Below are positions 33,755 through 42,572 of a stretch of DNA of 64,000 nt, in pieces. The notes beneath the pieces were generated by a model that had not been told where the DNA came from, did not search any database, and was given only the letters and a program-made list of their open reading frames with translations. The translations under genes were made by a program, and so were the position numbers. This DNA is from Alsobacter sp046349155 (GTDB lineage Bacteria > Pseudomonadota > Alphaproteobacteria > Rhizobiales > Beijerinckiaceae). The stretch is from contig JAXMCW010000002.1 in the NCBI GenBank assembly GCA_046349155.1, positions 620,001 to 684,000 on the forward strand, in the 5' to 3' direction. Position 1 is the stretch's first letter. The number at the start of each line of letters is the position of its first letter.

Positions 33755-34717
33755 TTGACCGCCCCCGCCGGCACGCATTCACCGGGTCCGGCCGTCTCCC
33801 CCGGCCGGACAGCGGCGGCGCGCCCGCGCCTGTCCAAGCTCGAGCGCGGGGAGCGGCTGCTCGGCTTCGCGTTGCTCATGCCCGCCGCGCTGCTGCTGGC
33901 CCTGGTCGTCGTCTATCCCGTCGGCACCCTCGTCTGGACCAGCCTGCACACGGTGAAGCTTTCCGAGCCCTGGCTCGGCCAGCCCTTCGTCGGCCTGGAG
34001 AACTACCTGCGGGCGTGGGAGGAGCCGGGCTTCTGGCACGCCACCGGCAACACGCTGCTTCTCGTGATCCTGACGGTCCCGGGGGCCCTGGTCGCCGGCC
34101 TGGGCCTCGCCTTGCTGGCGAACCAGGTGGTCCATTCCAAGTGGCTGGTGCGCCTGGCGCTGCTGATGCCCTGGATGCTGCCGCTCGTCTTCGTCGGCCT
34201 CGTGTTCCAATGGTTCTTCGACACGCGGCTCGGCATCGTCAACGACGTCGTGGCGCGTCTCGGCTTCGCGCCGCAGCCCTGGCTGACGAGCCCCGGCCTC
34301 GCCCAGGCCGCCATCGCGATCGCCATCGTCTGGAAGAGCTCCTCGTTCGTCGCGATGGTGCTGCTGGCCGGCCTGCAATCCATCCCGCGCTCGCTCTACG
34401 AGGCGGCGGAGATCGACGGTGCGACCCGCTGGCAGCAATTCACCGCGATCACGCTTCCCATGCTGCGCCCCGCCATCGTGGTCGCCCTGATCTTCCGCAC
34501 CATCACCGCCGTGCAGACCTTCGACATTCCCTACGCCATGACGGGCGGCGGGCCGGGCAACGCGACCGAGACACTCGCCATGTACATCCAGAAGACGACG
34601 ATCGACTTCCTGGACTTCGGCTACGGGTCCGCGCTGGCGACGCTGATGTTCCTGGTCTCCATGGCGGCCACGGCGGTCTATATCCGCTACGTGCAGCGCG
34701 ACCCACTCGACGGTTGA
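33755..34717 (+). CDS. ABC transporter permease (MalF/UgpA type)
   Basis: 320-residue inner-membrane protein with about six helices. The EAA loop, which contacts the ATPase, is EAAEIDGATRWQQFTAITLP. The N-terminus is a proline/alanine-rich cytoplasmic stretch to about residue 35. The start is read as TTG at 33755, 18 bases after the binding-protein stop codon, and is uncertain because no ribosome site is clear. It is followed after three bases by the second permease. Confidence 0.9.
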   Translation: MTAPAGTHSPGPAVSPGRTAAARPRLSKLERGERLLGFALLMPAALLLALVVVYPVGTLVWTSLHTVKLSEPWLGQPFVGLENYLRAWEEPGFWHATGNTLLLVILTVPGALVAGLGLALLANQVVHSKWLVRLALLMPWMLPLVFVGLVFQWFFDTRLGIVNDVVARLGFAPQPWLTSPGLAQAAIAIAIVWKSSSFVAMVLLAGLQSIPRSLYEAAEIDGATRWQQFTAITLPMLRPAIVVALIFRTITAVQTFDIPYAMTGGGPGNATETLAMYIQKTTIDFLDFGYGSALATLMFLVSMAATAVYIRYVQRDPLDG

Positions 34718-34720
34718 GCC

Positions 34721-35557
34721 ATGGACACCTCGGCCTTCCTGAAGAAGAAAGCGCTGGTCTTCCTCGCCGCCGCGATCGTGGTGATCAACGGGTTCTTTCC
34801 GGCGGTCTGGATCCTGCTGACCTCGCTCAAGGGCGAGACCGAGCTCTCGCGCCTGCCCATCACCTACTGGCCGCGGGACCCGAGCCTGGCGAACTACGTC
34901 AAGGCCTTCACCCAGCAGCCGCTCTGGCGCTTCACCGTGAACTCGCTTGCGGTGGCGGCAGGCTCCACGCTCCTGTGCGTGGCGGTCTCCACCTGCGCCG
35001 CCTATGCGCTGGTGCGGCTTCGGCTGCCATTCCGGGGGGCGATCATGGCCTGCCTGCTGGCGGTCTCCATGTTCCCGCTCATCGCGCTGATGGTGCCGCT
35101 CTTCCAGATCCTGCGCGACATCGGGCTCCTCAACACCTGGCTGGGGCTCATCCTGCCCTATTCCGTGATCAGCCTGCCCGTCTGCACGCTCGTGCTGGTC
35201 TCGTTCTTCCAGGACATCCCGCCCGACCTCGAGAACGCCGCCATGATCGACGGCTGCAGCCGGCTCGGAGCGCTCGTGCGGATCGTGCTGCCGCTGTCGG
35301 CCCCCGGCGTCTTCACCGCGGCCCTCCTGTCCTTCGTGAACGCGTGGGACGAGTTCCTTCTGGCCCTCACCATCAACACGCGAATGGAGATGCGCACCCT
35401 CCCCGTCGGCATCACCCTCTACCAGGGCGAGTTTGCCTTCCCCTGGCCGATCGTCTCCGCCGCCCTGATCGTCGCGATCGTGCCGGTCTCGATCCTCATC
35501 GCGGTGTTCCAGGACCGCATCGTCGGCGGCCTCACGGCCGGCGGGACGAAGGGGTAG
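34721..35557 (+). CDS. ABC transporter permease (MalG/UgpE type)
   Basis: 278-residue inner-membrane partner of the preceding permease. It has six helices and the EAA-type loop LENAAMIDGCSRLGALVRIVLP. Conserved features include WPRDPSLANYVKAF in the periplasmic loop and SFVNAWDEFLLALTIN. It is the last gene of the transporter operon. No ATP-binding protein follows; the next gene, 25 bases away, is on the opposite strand. Confidence 0.92.
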   Translation: MDTSAFLKKKALVFLAAAIVVINGFFPAVWILLTSLKGETELSRLPITYWPRDPSLANYVKAFTQQPLWRFTVNSLAVAAGSTLLCVAVSTCAAYALVRLRLPFRGAIMACLLAVSMFPLIALMVPLFQILRDIGLLNTWLGLILPYSVISLPVCTLVLVSFFQDIPPDLENAAMIDGCSRLGALVRIVLPLSAPGVFTAALLSFVNAWDEFLLALTINTRMEMRTLPVGITLYQGEFAFPWPIVSAALIVAIVPVSILIAVFQDRIVGGLTAGGTKG

Positions 35558-35582
35558 TCCCGTCCTGCGCCGGGCTCCGCGC

Positions 35583-36605
35583 CTAGCCGAAGCGATACTC
35601 GCTCACCTGCCGGTAGACCTCGCCCGGCCGCAGGGTCGGATCGGGGAAGAAGGGCTTGTTGGGGCTGTCGGGGAAGACCTGCGGCTCGATCGCCGCGCCG
35701 GCGAAGGCGCCGTAGCGCGCGCCCCCCAGGCCCGGCACCGGAACGGAAAGCTTGGCCCCGGTATAGACCTGGATGCCGGGCTCCGTCGTATGCACCTCCA
35801 TGTGAAGGCCGTTCCTGGGCGAGCGCAACGAAAGCGCGTGGCGCAGGTGCCCGGGCGCCGGGCGCGCGCCCGCGAGCACCCAGTTGTGGTCGTATGCGAA
35901 GGGCGCGCCGTCCTGCTCCAGCCTGATCGGACGCAGCGTGCGGAAATCGTAGGGTGTCCCGGCGACGGCCAGGATCTCGCCCGTCGTGATGAGGTCGGTG
36001 TCGACCGGCGTGTAGTGGGCGGCCGCGATCTGGAGCTCGTGGTCGAGGATCGCCGGCGCGCCGTCGAGGTTGAAGTAGGAATGGTGGGCGAGGTTGACGA
36101 TCGTCGTGGCGTCGGTCGTGGCGGTGAGCTCGACCCGCAGCGTCGCCTTGCCGACCATGCGGTAGCAGCAGGTCACCGTCATGTCGCCCGGGAAGCCCAT
36201 GTCCCCGTCGGCGGAGTGAAGCACCAGCGTGACGGAGCTTTCGTCGCAGCCCGCCAGCAGCCAGGGTCTTTTCCCGAAGCCCTTCGAACCGCCGTGCAGG
36301 GTGTGCTTGCCGCCCTGGTTGAGGTCGACCTGGTGGCCCTGCCCGTCCAGCGTGAAATGGCCATGCGCGATCCGGTTCGCATAGCGCCCCGCGATGGCCC
36401 CGAAATAGGAGGAGTGGGCCTTGTAGTGCTCCATGGTCTCCAGGCCGAGGACCACGCGCTGCTCGCCCCCGCCGGGCAGCGGGACCATGAGGTCGCGCAC
36501 CACCGCGCCCCACGTGATGACGGAGGCGTGCCCTCCCCCAGGCGCCCGGATGAGGATCTCGTGGATCGGCGTTCCGTCGACTTCGCCGAAGGTGGATACG
36601 GTCAT
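35583..36605 (-). CDS. Aldose 1-epimerase, possible sulfosugar mutarotase
   Basis: 340-residue mutarotase of the GalM family. The substrate-site residues are in GRYANRIAHGHFTLDGQGHQ and the histidine-containing LAHHSYFNLDG. The C-terminal catalytic glutamate is in PGIQVYTGAKL / GAAIEPQVFPDSPN. It converges on the transporter operon and lies outside the two operator-bearing operons. In sulfoglycolytic loci a mutarotase speeds interconversion of the sulfoquinovose anomers released by the glycosidase. That role is inferred from position only, and general glucose or galactose mutarotation is equally compatible with the sequence. Confidence 0.88.
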   Translation of the reverse strand: MTVSTFGEVDGTPIHEILIRAPGGGHASVITWGAVVRDLMVPLPGGGEQRVVLGLETMEHYKAHSSYFGAIAGRYANRIAHGHFTLDGQGHQVDLNQGGKHTLHGGSKGFGKRPWLLAGCDESSVTLVLHSADGDMGFPGDMTVTCCYRMVGKATLRVELTATTDATTIVNLAHHSYFNLDGAPAILDHELQIAAAHYTPVDTDLITTGEILAVAGTPYDFRTLRPIRLEQDGAPFAYDHNWVLAGARPAPGHLRHALSLRSPRNGLHMEVHTTEPGIQVYTGAKLSVPVPGLGGARYGAFAGAAIEPQVFPDSPNKPFFPDPTLRPGEVYRQVSEYRFG

Positions 36606-36671
36606 GGGCGGCTCCGGACGCGAGGGGAAGGCGTGCGCCCGCGGCGCAGGCGCACGGCGGCTGACGAGCGA

Positions 36672-37112
36672 CTACCAGCTGCCCGTGTTGGGCATGGAGG
36701 CCCAGGGCTCGGCGGGCGGCTTGGGTTCGCCGCGCTGGAGGAGCTCGAAGGAGATGCCGTCGGGCGAGCGGATGAAGGCCATGTAGCCGTCTCGCGGCGG
36801 GCGATTGATGGTCACCCCCGCCTTCATCAGTGTCTCGCAATAGGCGTAGATGTCGTCGACGCGATAGGCGAGATGGCCGAAATTGCGGCCGCCCGTGTAG
36901 CTGTGCTCGTCCCAGTTGTAGGTGAGCTCCAGCAGCGGCGCCTTCGTGTGCTCGGCTTTCGCGACATCATCGTCGGCGGCAAGGAACACCAGGGTGAAGC
37001 GGCCCTTCTCGTTCTCGGTGCGGCGGACCTCCTTGAGGCCCATCTTGTTGCAGTAGAAGTCGAGAGACTCCTCGAGATTGGCGACGCGCACCATCGTGTG
37101 CAGGTATTCCAT
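36672..37112 (-). CDS. gloA: Glyoxalase I-like (VOC family) lactoylglutathione lyase
   Basis: 146-residue metalloenzyme of the glyoxalase/bleomycin-resistance fold. The two halves carry LHTMVRVANLEESLDFYCNKMG, GLKEVRRTENEKGRFTLVFLA and LELTYNWDEHSYTGGRNFGHLAYRVDD. The closing segment is RDGYMAFIRSPDGISFELLQ, with the His and Glu metal ligands. This is the pattern of GloA, which detoxifies methylglyoxal with glutathione. AGGAAA lies upstream of the ATG. It is 66 bases upstream of the epimerase on the same strand. Methylglyoxal from DHAP-producing pathways would be its natural substrate. Confidence 0.88.
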   Translation of the reverse strand: MEYLHTMVRVANLEESLDFYCNKMGLKEVRRTENEKGRFTLVFLAADDDVAKAEHTKAPLLELTYNWDEHSYTGGRNFGHLAYRVDDIYAYCETLMKAGVTINRPPRDGYMAFIRSPDGISFELLQRGEPKPPAEPWASMPNTGSW

Positions 37113-37263
37113 GGGTCGTTTCCTGTCTTGGCTGGCGCGCCAGGTTGGTCTGGCGCCCGTTCGGCCCTAAACTCAGTCTAGCAAGGAGGCGGCGGCCGAG
37201 GCCAGCCGGGCCGACCTCCTGCGACAGGATGGCAGGGTTGCCCGCGGGGCGCAGGGACGAAGC

Positions 37264-38136
37264 ATGAGCGAGGCCGACACCGCCCACCGCGACGACGAGG
37301 ACGAGATCCGCATCCTCGACGCCCCGCCCCCGCCCGTGCAGGAGCAGGACAGCCTCTTCGTCCGACGCGCGGGCCCGCCGGAGCGCCGCACCCGACAGAT
37401 CGCTACGGAAGTGCCGGTCGCCGTCACCTATAACGGCGTCGCCTACGCCGTGATGATGGCGAGCCCCATCGACATCGAGGATTTCGTCACGGGCTTCTCG
37501 CTGACCGAGGAGGTGGTGCAGAGCGCGACGGAGATCGAGGAGATCGTGGTGCGCCCCATCGAGCTGGGCCTCCTGGCCCAGGCCCGCATCCCCGCGGCGC
37601 GGGGCCGGGGCCTCACCGAGCACCGGCGCACGCTGGTGGGCCAGACCGGTTGCGGCATCTGCGGCGTCATGGAACTGGAACAGGCCGTGCGGCGCTATGG
37701 AGGAAACAAGACCCGCCCCCGGATCGACCGCGACGCGGTCTTCGCCGCCTGGGACGCCCTGTCGCCACGCCAGGCCCTCAACGCCCGGACTGGCGCGGTT
37801 CACGCGGCGGCCTTTGCCGACGAGGAGGGCCGCCTGATCGCGGTGCGGGAGGACGTCGGCCGCCACAACGCGCTCGACAAGCTCATCGGCGCGCTGGCGC
37901 GGAACGGGGTCGACACGGCGCAGGGGTTCTGCCTGATGACGAGCAGGATCTCCTTCGAGCTGGTGCAGAAATGCCTCGCCAGCGGATTGCCGGCCCTGGT
38001 CGGCATCTCCGCACCGACGAGCCTGGCCATTCGGCTCGCGAGGGAGAACGGGCTGACCTTGCTGGCGCTGGCGCGATCCGACGGGTTCCAGGTCTTCTCG
38101 GATCCCTATGGCCTGTTCGAGACCCTGACCGGGTGA
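37264..38136 (+). CDS. fdhD: Formate dehydrogenase accessory sulfurtransferase FdhD
   Basis: 290 residues. FdhD transfers sulfur to the molybdenum cofactor of formate dehydrogenases. The sulfur-carrying loop is C130-GI-C133 in GQTGCGICGVMELEQAV. Other family motifs are SPIDIEDFVTGFSLTE, TGAVHAAAF, REDVGRHNALDKLIG and TSRISFELVQKCLASGLP. The N-terminal 35 residues are acidic and proline-rich. No formate dehydrogenase subunit lies in the window. The next gene is a cation transporter 67 bases on. Confidence 0.93.
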   Translation: MSEADTAHRDDEDEIRILDAPPPPVQEQDSLFVRRAGPPERRTRQIATEVPVAVTYNGVAYAVMMASPIDIEDFVTGFSLTEEVVQSATEIEEIVVRPIELGLLAQARIPAARGRGLTEHRRTLVGQTGCGICGVMELEQAVRRYGGNKTRPRIDRDAVFAAWDALSPRQALNARTGAVHAAAFADEEGRLIAVREDVGRHNALDKLIGALARNGVDTAQGFCLMTSRISFELVQKCLASGLPALVGISAPTSLAIRLARENGLTLLALARSDGFQVFSDPYGLFETLTG

Positions 38137-38203
38137 ACGCATCCCAGCGCATTGACCCGGCGGTCGACGGCGGCTACCCACCGGGCACCGACGGGAGCCC
38201 TGC

Positions 38204-39589
38204 ATGACCGATGCCGCTCAGGTGAAAGAGAAGGCCGCCTTCTGGTCCATCGTGGCCAGCGGCCTCCTGACGCTCGGAAAGCTCGTGGCGGGGCTGCTAT
38301 CCGGCTCGCTCGCGCTGCTGTCCGAGGCAGGCCACGGGCTGCTCGACACCGGTGCTACGATCATCACCTACTTCGCGGTCAAGGCGGCGGACAAGCCGGC
38401 CGACGAGCAGCACCACTACGGACACGGCAAGATCGAGGCCGTCGCGGCGCTCATCGAGACGGGGCTTCTGCTGGGCCTCGCGGCCTTCGTGCTCTGGGAG
38501 TCGATCCGGCGCCTGATGGGCGAGCCGGCGCTCGTCGAAGCCACGCCCCTGGCCTTCGCCGTCCTCATCGTATCGATCGTCGTCGACTTCTTCCGCTATC
38601 GCGCCCTCGCGCGCGTCGCCAAGGAGCACAAGAGCGACGCCCTCGCCGCGGACGCCCTGCACTTCTCGTCGGACCTCGTCTCCTCCACCCTGGTGCTCAT
38701 CGGCCTCGGCGCGACGTGGTTCGGGTTCCAGCAAGGCGACACGCTCGCCGCGATCGGCGTCGCGCTGTTCATCGCCGTCGCGGGCTACAAGCTCGGCCGG
38801 CGCACCATCGACACGCTGGTCGACACGGCTCCCGAAGGCGTCGCCGAGCACCTTCGCTCCCTGGCCGCCGGCACGCCGGGCATCGTGTCCGTCGACGGCG
38901 TCCGCGTCCGGCCGGCCGGCGCTCAGATCTTCGGCGAGATCACCATCTCCGTGGCCCGCACCCTGCCGCTCGACCGGGTCCTGGGCATCAAGGGCAGGCT
39001 GCTCGAGAGCATCGAGCAGGCCTATCCCGGCTCGGTGCTGACCGTGACCGCCAATGGCCGGGCGCTCGACGAGGAGACGGTGCTCGAGCGCGTGCTCCTC
39101 ATCGCCGCCAAGCGCCGGGTGCCTGTCCACCACGTCACCGTGCAGCAGATCGGGGAGCGGCTCTCCGTCAGCCTCGACATCGAGGTCGACGGGCGCATGA
39201 GCCTGGGGGCGGCCCACAAGATCGCGTCACGCTTCGAGGCGGCCATCCGCGACGAACTCGGCCCCGACACCGAGGTCGAGACGCATATCGAGCCCCTGGT
39301 GGTGGCCAACCTCGCCGGCCGCGATTGCGACGGGGCCTTGACCGAGCGGGTGAAGCTGTCGCTGGCCCGGCACGCTCACGACGTCGGCGCGATCGTCGAC
39401 GTCCACAATGTCCGCGTGCGCCAGACCGAGCACGGTCTCATGGTCAATTATCATTGCCGGGTCGATCCCGGCCTCGACGTGACGACCGTGCACGAGAAGG
39501 TGGACCAGATCGAGCAGCGCGCCCGCGCCGACCTGCCGGAGATCGCCCGAATCGTCAGCCATACGGAGCCGGTCCGCCCGGCGGCGTGA
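38204..39589 (+). CDS. Cation diffusion facilitator family transporter
   Basis: 461-residue metal-cation/proton antiporter. The transmembrane domain has the metal-site pairs in SEAGHGLLDTGATIITYF and ALAADALHFSSDLVSSTLVL. The cytoplasmic part is long: after the usual domain near residue 300 there is a second ferredoxin-like segment (AAHKIASRFEAAIRDELG, TEVETHIEPL). It then continues to residue 461 with VDVHNVRVRQTEHGLMVNYH, so it carries more than one ZT_dimer-like module. GGGAG precedes the ATG. The metal (Zn, Co, Fe or Mn) cannot be assigned. Confidence 0.9.
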   Translation: MTDAAQVKEKAAFWSIVASGLLTLGKLVAGLLSGSLALLSEAGHGLLDTGATIITYFAVKAADKPADEQHHYGHGKIEAVAALIETGLLLGLAAFVLWESIRRLMGEPALVEATPLAFAVLIVSIVVDFFRYRALARVAKEHKSDALAADALHFSSDLVSSTLVLIGLGATWFGFQQGDTLAAIGVALFIAVAGYKLGRRTIDTLVDTAPEGVAEHLRSLAAGTPGIVSVDGVRVRPAGAQIFGEITISVARTLPLDRVLGIKGRLLESIEQAYPGSVLTVTANGRALDEETVLERVLLIAAKRRVPVHHVTVQQIGERLSVSLDIEVDGRMSLGAAHKIASRFEAAIRDELGPDTEVETHIEPLVVANLAGRDCDGALTERVKLSLARHAHDVGAIVDVHNVRVRQTEHGLMVNYHCRVDPGLDVTTVHEKVDQIEQRARADLPEIARIVSHTEPVRPAA

Positions 39590-39691
39590 GCTGCCCTGGC
39601 CTGCCCTGCCCCAGGTTGAGCGATCGCGCCACGTCTGGGATAGGATGGCTGCACTTGTCGCCCCTGGCGCCCCTGATCTGTGGATATTCGC

Positions 39692-42340
39692 ATGCGCACC
39701 GAGACCGCCCCGTCCGTCCTCCTCCAGGACTACAGGCCGCCGGACTGGCTGATCGACGAGGTCGACCTCGCCGTGGCGCTCGACCCCACGGCGAGCGATG
39801 TCCTGGCGACCCTGACGATCCGCCCCAACCCGGAGGGCCGCCCGGGCGAGCCGCTGCGGCTCGACGGGGACGAACTCGAACTGGTCTCGGTGGCGCTCGA
39901 CAACCAGCAACTCGGGCCGCACGACTACGAGGCGTCGCCGTCCGGCCTCGTGATCGCGGATGCGCCCCGCCGGCCGTTCACCCTCACCTTGCGCACGAGG
40001 GTCAATCCCACGGCGAACACCAAGCTGATGGGCCTCTACCGGTCCTCGGGCACCTATTGCACCCAGTGCGAGGCCGACGGCTTCCGGCGGATCACGTATT
40101 TCCTCGACAGGCCCGACGTGATGTCGGTCTACACGACCCGGATCGAGGCCTCAGAGGCGGACGCGCCGGTCCTCCTGGGCAACGGGAACCTCGTCGGCGG
40201 GGGGAAGCTGCCGGGCGGGCGCCACTACGCCGTCTGGCAGGATCCCCACCCCAAGCCCTGCTATCTCTTCGCCCTCGTGGGAGGCCGGCTCGGCGCCGTG
40301 ACCCGCGAGTTCCGGACGCGGTCCGGGCGCCAGGTGCAGCTGGCGGTCTACGTCGAGCCGGGCAAGGAGGCCCGCGCCGAATACGCCATGGACGCGCTCG
40401 TGCGCTCGATGCGGTGGGACGAGGAGGCTTTCGGCTGCGAGTACGACCTCGACGTCTTCAACGTCGTCGCCGTGTCCGACTTCAACATGGGCGCGATGGA
40501 GAACAAGGGGCTCAACATCTTCAACGAGAAATACATTCTCGCGAGCCCCGAGACGGCGACGGACGCCGACTACGCCAATATCGAGGCGATCATCGCCCAC
40601 GAGTATTTCCACAACTGGACCGGCAACCGCATCACCTGCCGCGACTGGTTCCAGCTCTGCCTGAAGGAGGGGCTGACCGTCTTCCGCGACCAGGAATTCA
40701 CGGCCGACCAGCGCTCCCGTCCCGTCAAGCGGATCGTGGACGTTCGCAACCTGCGCGCGCAGCAATTCGCCGAGGACTCGGGGCCCCTCGCCCATCCCGT
40801 GCGGCCTCAGTCCTACCGTGAGATCAACAACTTCTACACCGCGACGGTCTACGAGAAGGGCGCCGAGCTCGTCCGCATGATCAAGACGCTGCTCGGGCCC
40901 GAAGCGTTCCGCACCGGCATGGACCTGTATCTCTCCCGCTGCGACGGCACCGCCGCCACGGTGGAGGACTTCATCGCCTGCTTCGAGGAGGCGAGCGGCC
41001 GCGACCTCTCCGACTTCGCGCGCTGGTACGACCAGGCCGGCACGCCGACGCTGCTCGTCCAGGCCCACCACGATCCCGAGGCTCGGACCTACAGGCTGGA
41101 TGTCGCGCAGACCACCCCGCCTACCCCCGGCCAGCCGGTGAAGCAGCCGGTGGTGATCCCCATCCGCCTGGCGCTGTTCGGCGAGTCCGGCGAAAGCCTG
41201 CCGCTGGCGACTGCGGATGGACGGGACCTGGGCGGCGGCACGGAAGGCCTGTTCGTGCTCGACCGCGCGGCAGACTCCCTGACGTTCACCCAGGTGGACC
41301 GAGCGCCCGTGCCCAGCCTGCTGCGGGACTTCTCGGCCCCGGTGCGGCTCGACATGGACCTGCGCGAGCAGGATCTCCTCGCCCTCTTCCGACACGACAC
41401 GGACCCGTTCAACCGCTGGCAGGCGGCGCAGACGCTCGCCACGCGCATGCTGCTGCGCGCCACCGAGGCCCTTCGCGACGGCCGCGAGCCGAGCTTCGAC
41501 ACGAGCCTGCCTGCGGCGCTCTCGCGCCTGCTGCAGGGCTCCCGGGACCACGCCTTCGTCGCCCAGGTCATGGCGATGCCCAGCGAATCCGACATCGCGC
41601 GCGAGATCGGCGAGAACATCGATCCGGACGCGATCCTCAAGGCGCGTCGAGGCCTGCGCGCCGCCATCGGGCGCGGCATGGCCGAGGATCTGAGGGACGC
41701 CTACTTCGCGCTCGGCTCCTCTGCGCCCTATTCGCCGGACGCCGTCTCCGCCGGGCGCCGGTCGCTGCGCAACGCGGCGCTGGACCTGATCGCCGTCGGC
41801 GCCCCCGAGGAAGGCGCCCGCCTCGCGTCCACGCAATTCGAAGCGGCCGACAACATGACCGACAAGCTGGCCGCCCTGAGCGTCCTCGCACACCTGCCGG
41901 GCGAAGCGCGCGAGGCCGCCCTCACCCGCTTCTCCATCGCTTTCGCGGACAATCCGCTCGTGCTCGACAAGTGGTTCGCCCTGCAGGCGGCGATCCCGGA
42001 AGACGGCACGCTGGACCGGGTGCGGCGCCTGATGCAGCACCCCGCCTTCGCCCTCACCAACCCCAACCGGGCCCGCTCGCTCATCGGCACCTTCGCCATG
42101 GCGAACATGAGCCAGTTCCACCGGGCGGACGGCGCCGGCCATGCCTTCGTGGCGGACATCGTCCTCTCGCTGGACGGGCTCAATCCACAGGTCGCGGCCC
42201 GCCTGCTGGGGGCCTTCCGGACGTGGCGGAGCCTGGAGCCCGGCCGTCGCGCCAGCGCCCAGGAGGCGCTCCGCCAGATCGCCTCCCGTCCGGGCCTTTC
42301 GCGCGACGTCTCCGACATCGTCCAGCGCTCCCTCGCCTGA
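39692..42340 (+). CDS. pepN: Aminopeptidase N
   Basis: About 882 residues, full length for the M1 metallopeptidase. The zinc site is H303-E304-x-x-H307 in AHEYFHNWTGNR. The exopeptidase glycine motif is in NMGAMENKGLNIFN. The C-terminal helical superhelix ends LRQIASRPGLSRDVSDIVQRSL. It removes N-terminal residues from peptides in the cytoplasm. The ATG at 39692 is preferred over a GTG four codons earlier (39680); neither has a strong ribosome site. Confidence 0.94.
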   Translation: MRTETAPSVLLQDYRPPDWLIDEVDLAVALDPTASDVLATLTIRPNPEGRPGEPLRLDGDELELVSVALDNQQLGPHDYEASPSGLVIADAPRRPFTLTLRTRVNPTANTKLMGLYRSSGTYCTQCEADGFRRITYFLDRPDVMSVYTTRIEASEADAPVLLGNGNLVGGGKLPGGRHYAVWQDPHPKPCYLFALVGGRLGAVTREFRTRSGRQVQLAVYVEPGKEARAEYAMDALVRSMRWDEEAFGCEYDLDVFNVVAVSDFNMGAMENKGLNIFNEKYILASPETATDADYANIEAIIAHEYFHNWTGNRITCRDWFQLCLKEGLTVFRDQEFTADQRSRPVKRIVDVRNLRAQQFAEDSGPLAHPVRPQSYREINNFYTATVYEKGAELVRMIKTLLGPEAFRTGMDLYLSRCDGTAATVEDFIACFEEASGRDLSDFARWYDQAGTPTLLVQAHHDPEARTYRLDVAQTTPPTPGQPVKQPVVIPIRLALFGESGESLPLATADGRDLGGGTEGLFVLDRAADSLTFTQVDRAPVPSLLRDFSAPVRLDMDLREQDLLALFRHDTDPFNRWQAAQTLATRMLLRATEALRDGREPSFDTSLPAALSRLLQGSRDHAFVAQVMAMPSESDIAREIGENIDPDAILKARRGLRAAIGRGMAEDLRDAYFALGSSAPYSPDAVSAGRRSLRNAALDLIAVGAPEEGARLASTQFEAADNMTDKLAALSVLAHLPGEAREAALTRFSIAFADNPLVLDKWFALQAAIPEDGTLDRVRRLMQHPAFALTNPNRARSLIGTFAMANMSQFHRADGAGHAFVADIVLSLDGLNPQVAARLLGAFRTWRSLEPGRRASAQEALRQIASRPGLSRDVSDIVQRSLA

Positions 42341-42386
42341 GGCAATGCGGCAGAAATAGGTTGTAGGCCGAACTTTTCTGTGGACA

Positions 42387-42414
42387 GACCCTCCCCATAT
42401 GTGGGTGGAGGGTC
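42387..42414. terminator. Hairpin downstream of pepN
   Basis: GACCCTCC pairs perfectly with GGAGGGTC around a short inner stem (CCA-TATG-TGG). It lies 47 bases after the pepN stop codon. There is no T-run, so termination is plausible but not certain. The surrounding AT-richer gap also carries two TGTGGA motifs (near 42379 and 42434). Confidence 0.45.
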
Positions 42415-42572
42415 CTCTGTGCCCACAAAATCTTGTGGATTCAGCCCCAGAAATTTCAACTTTTCATTAATTTCTGGACAAATCACAGCCCTCGGATTCA
42501 GATCACCGTGATTCGGATAGATGCGGCACGTCTTCCGGGTTGGACGTTGAGGAATTCGAAGGGGGACATGGC

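Noticed and set aside
32989..35586. An 865-codon plus-strand frame overlapping the transporter genes in another phase
   Set aside because: Out of frame with the binding protein and both permeases, which have clear family sequence. The alternative is Arg/Ala/Pro-rich.
37132..37143. Twelve-base palindrome CTGGCGCGCCAG upstream of the glyoxalase gene
   Set aside because: It is composed of very common GC-rich steps for this genome and has no second copy or promoter context, so it was not listed as an operator.
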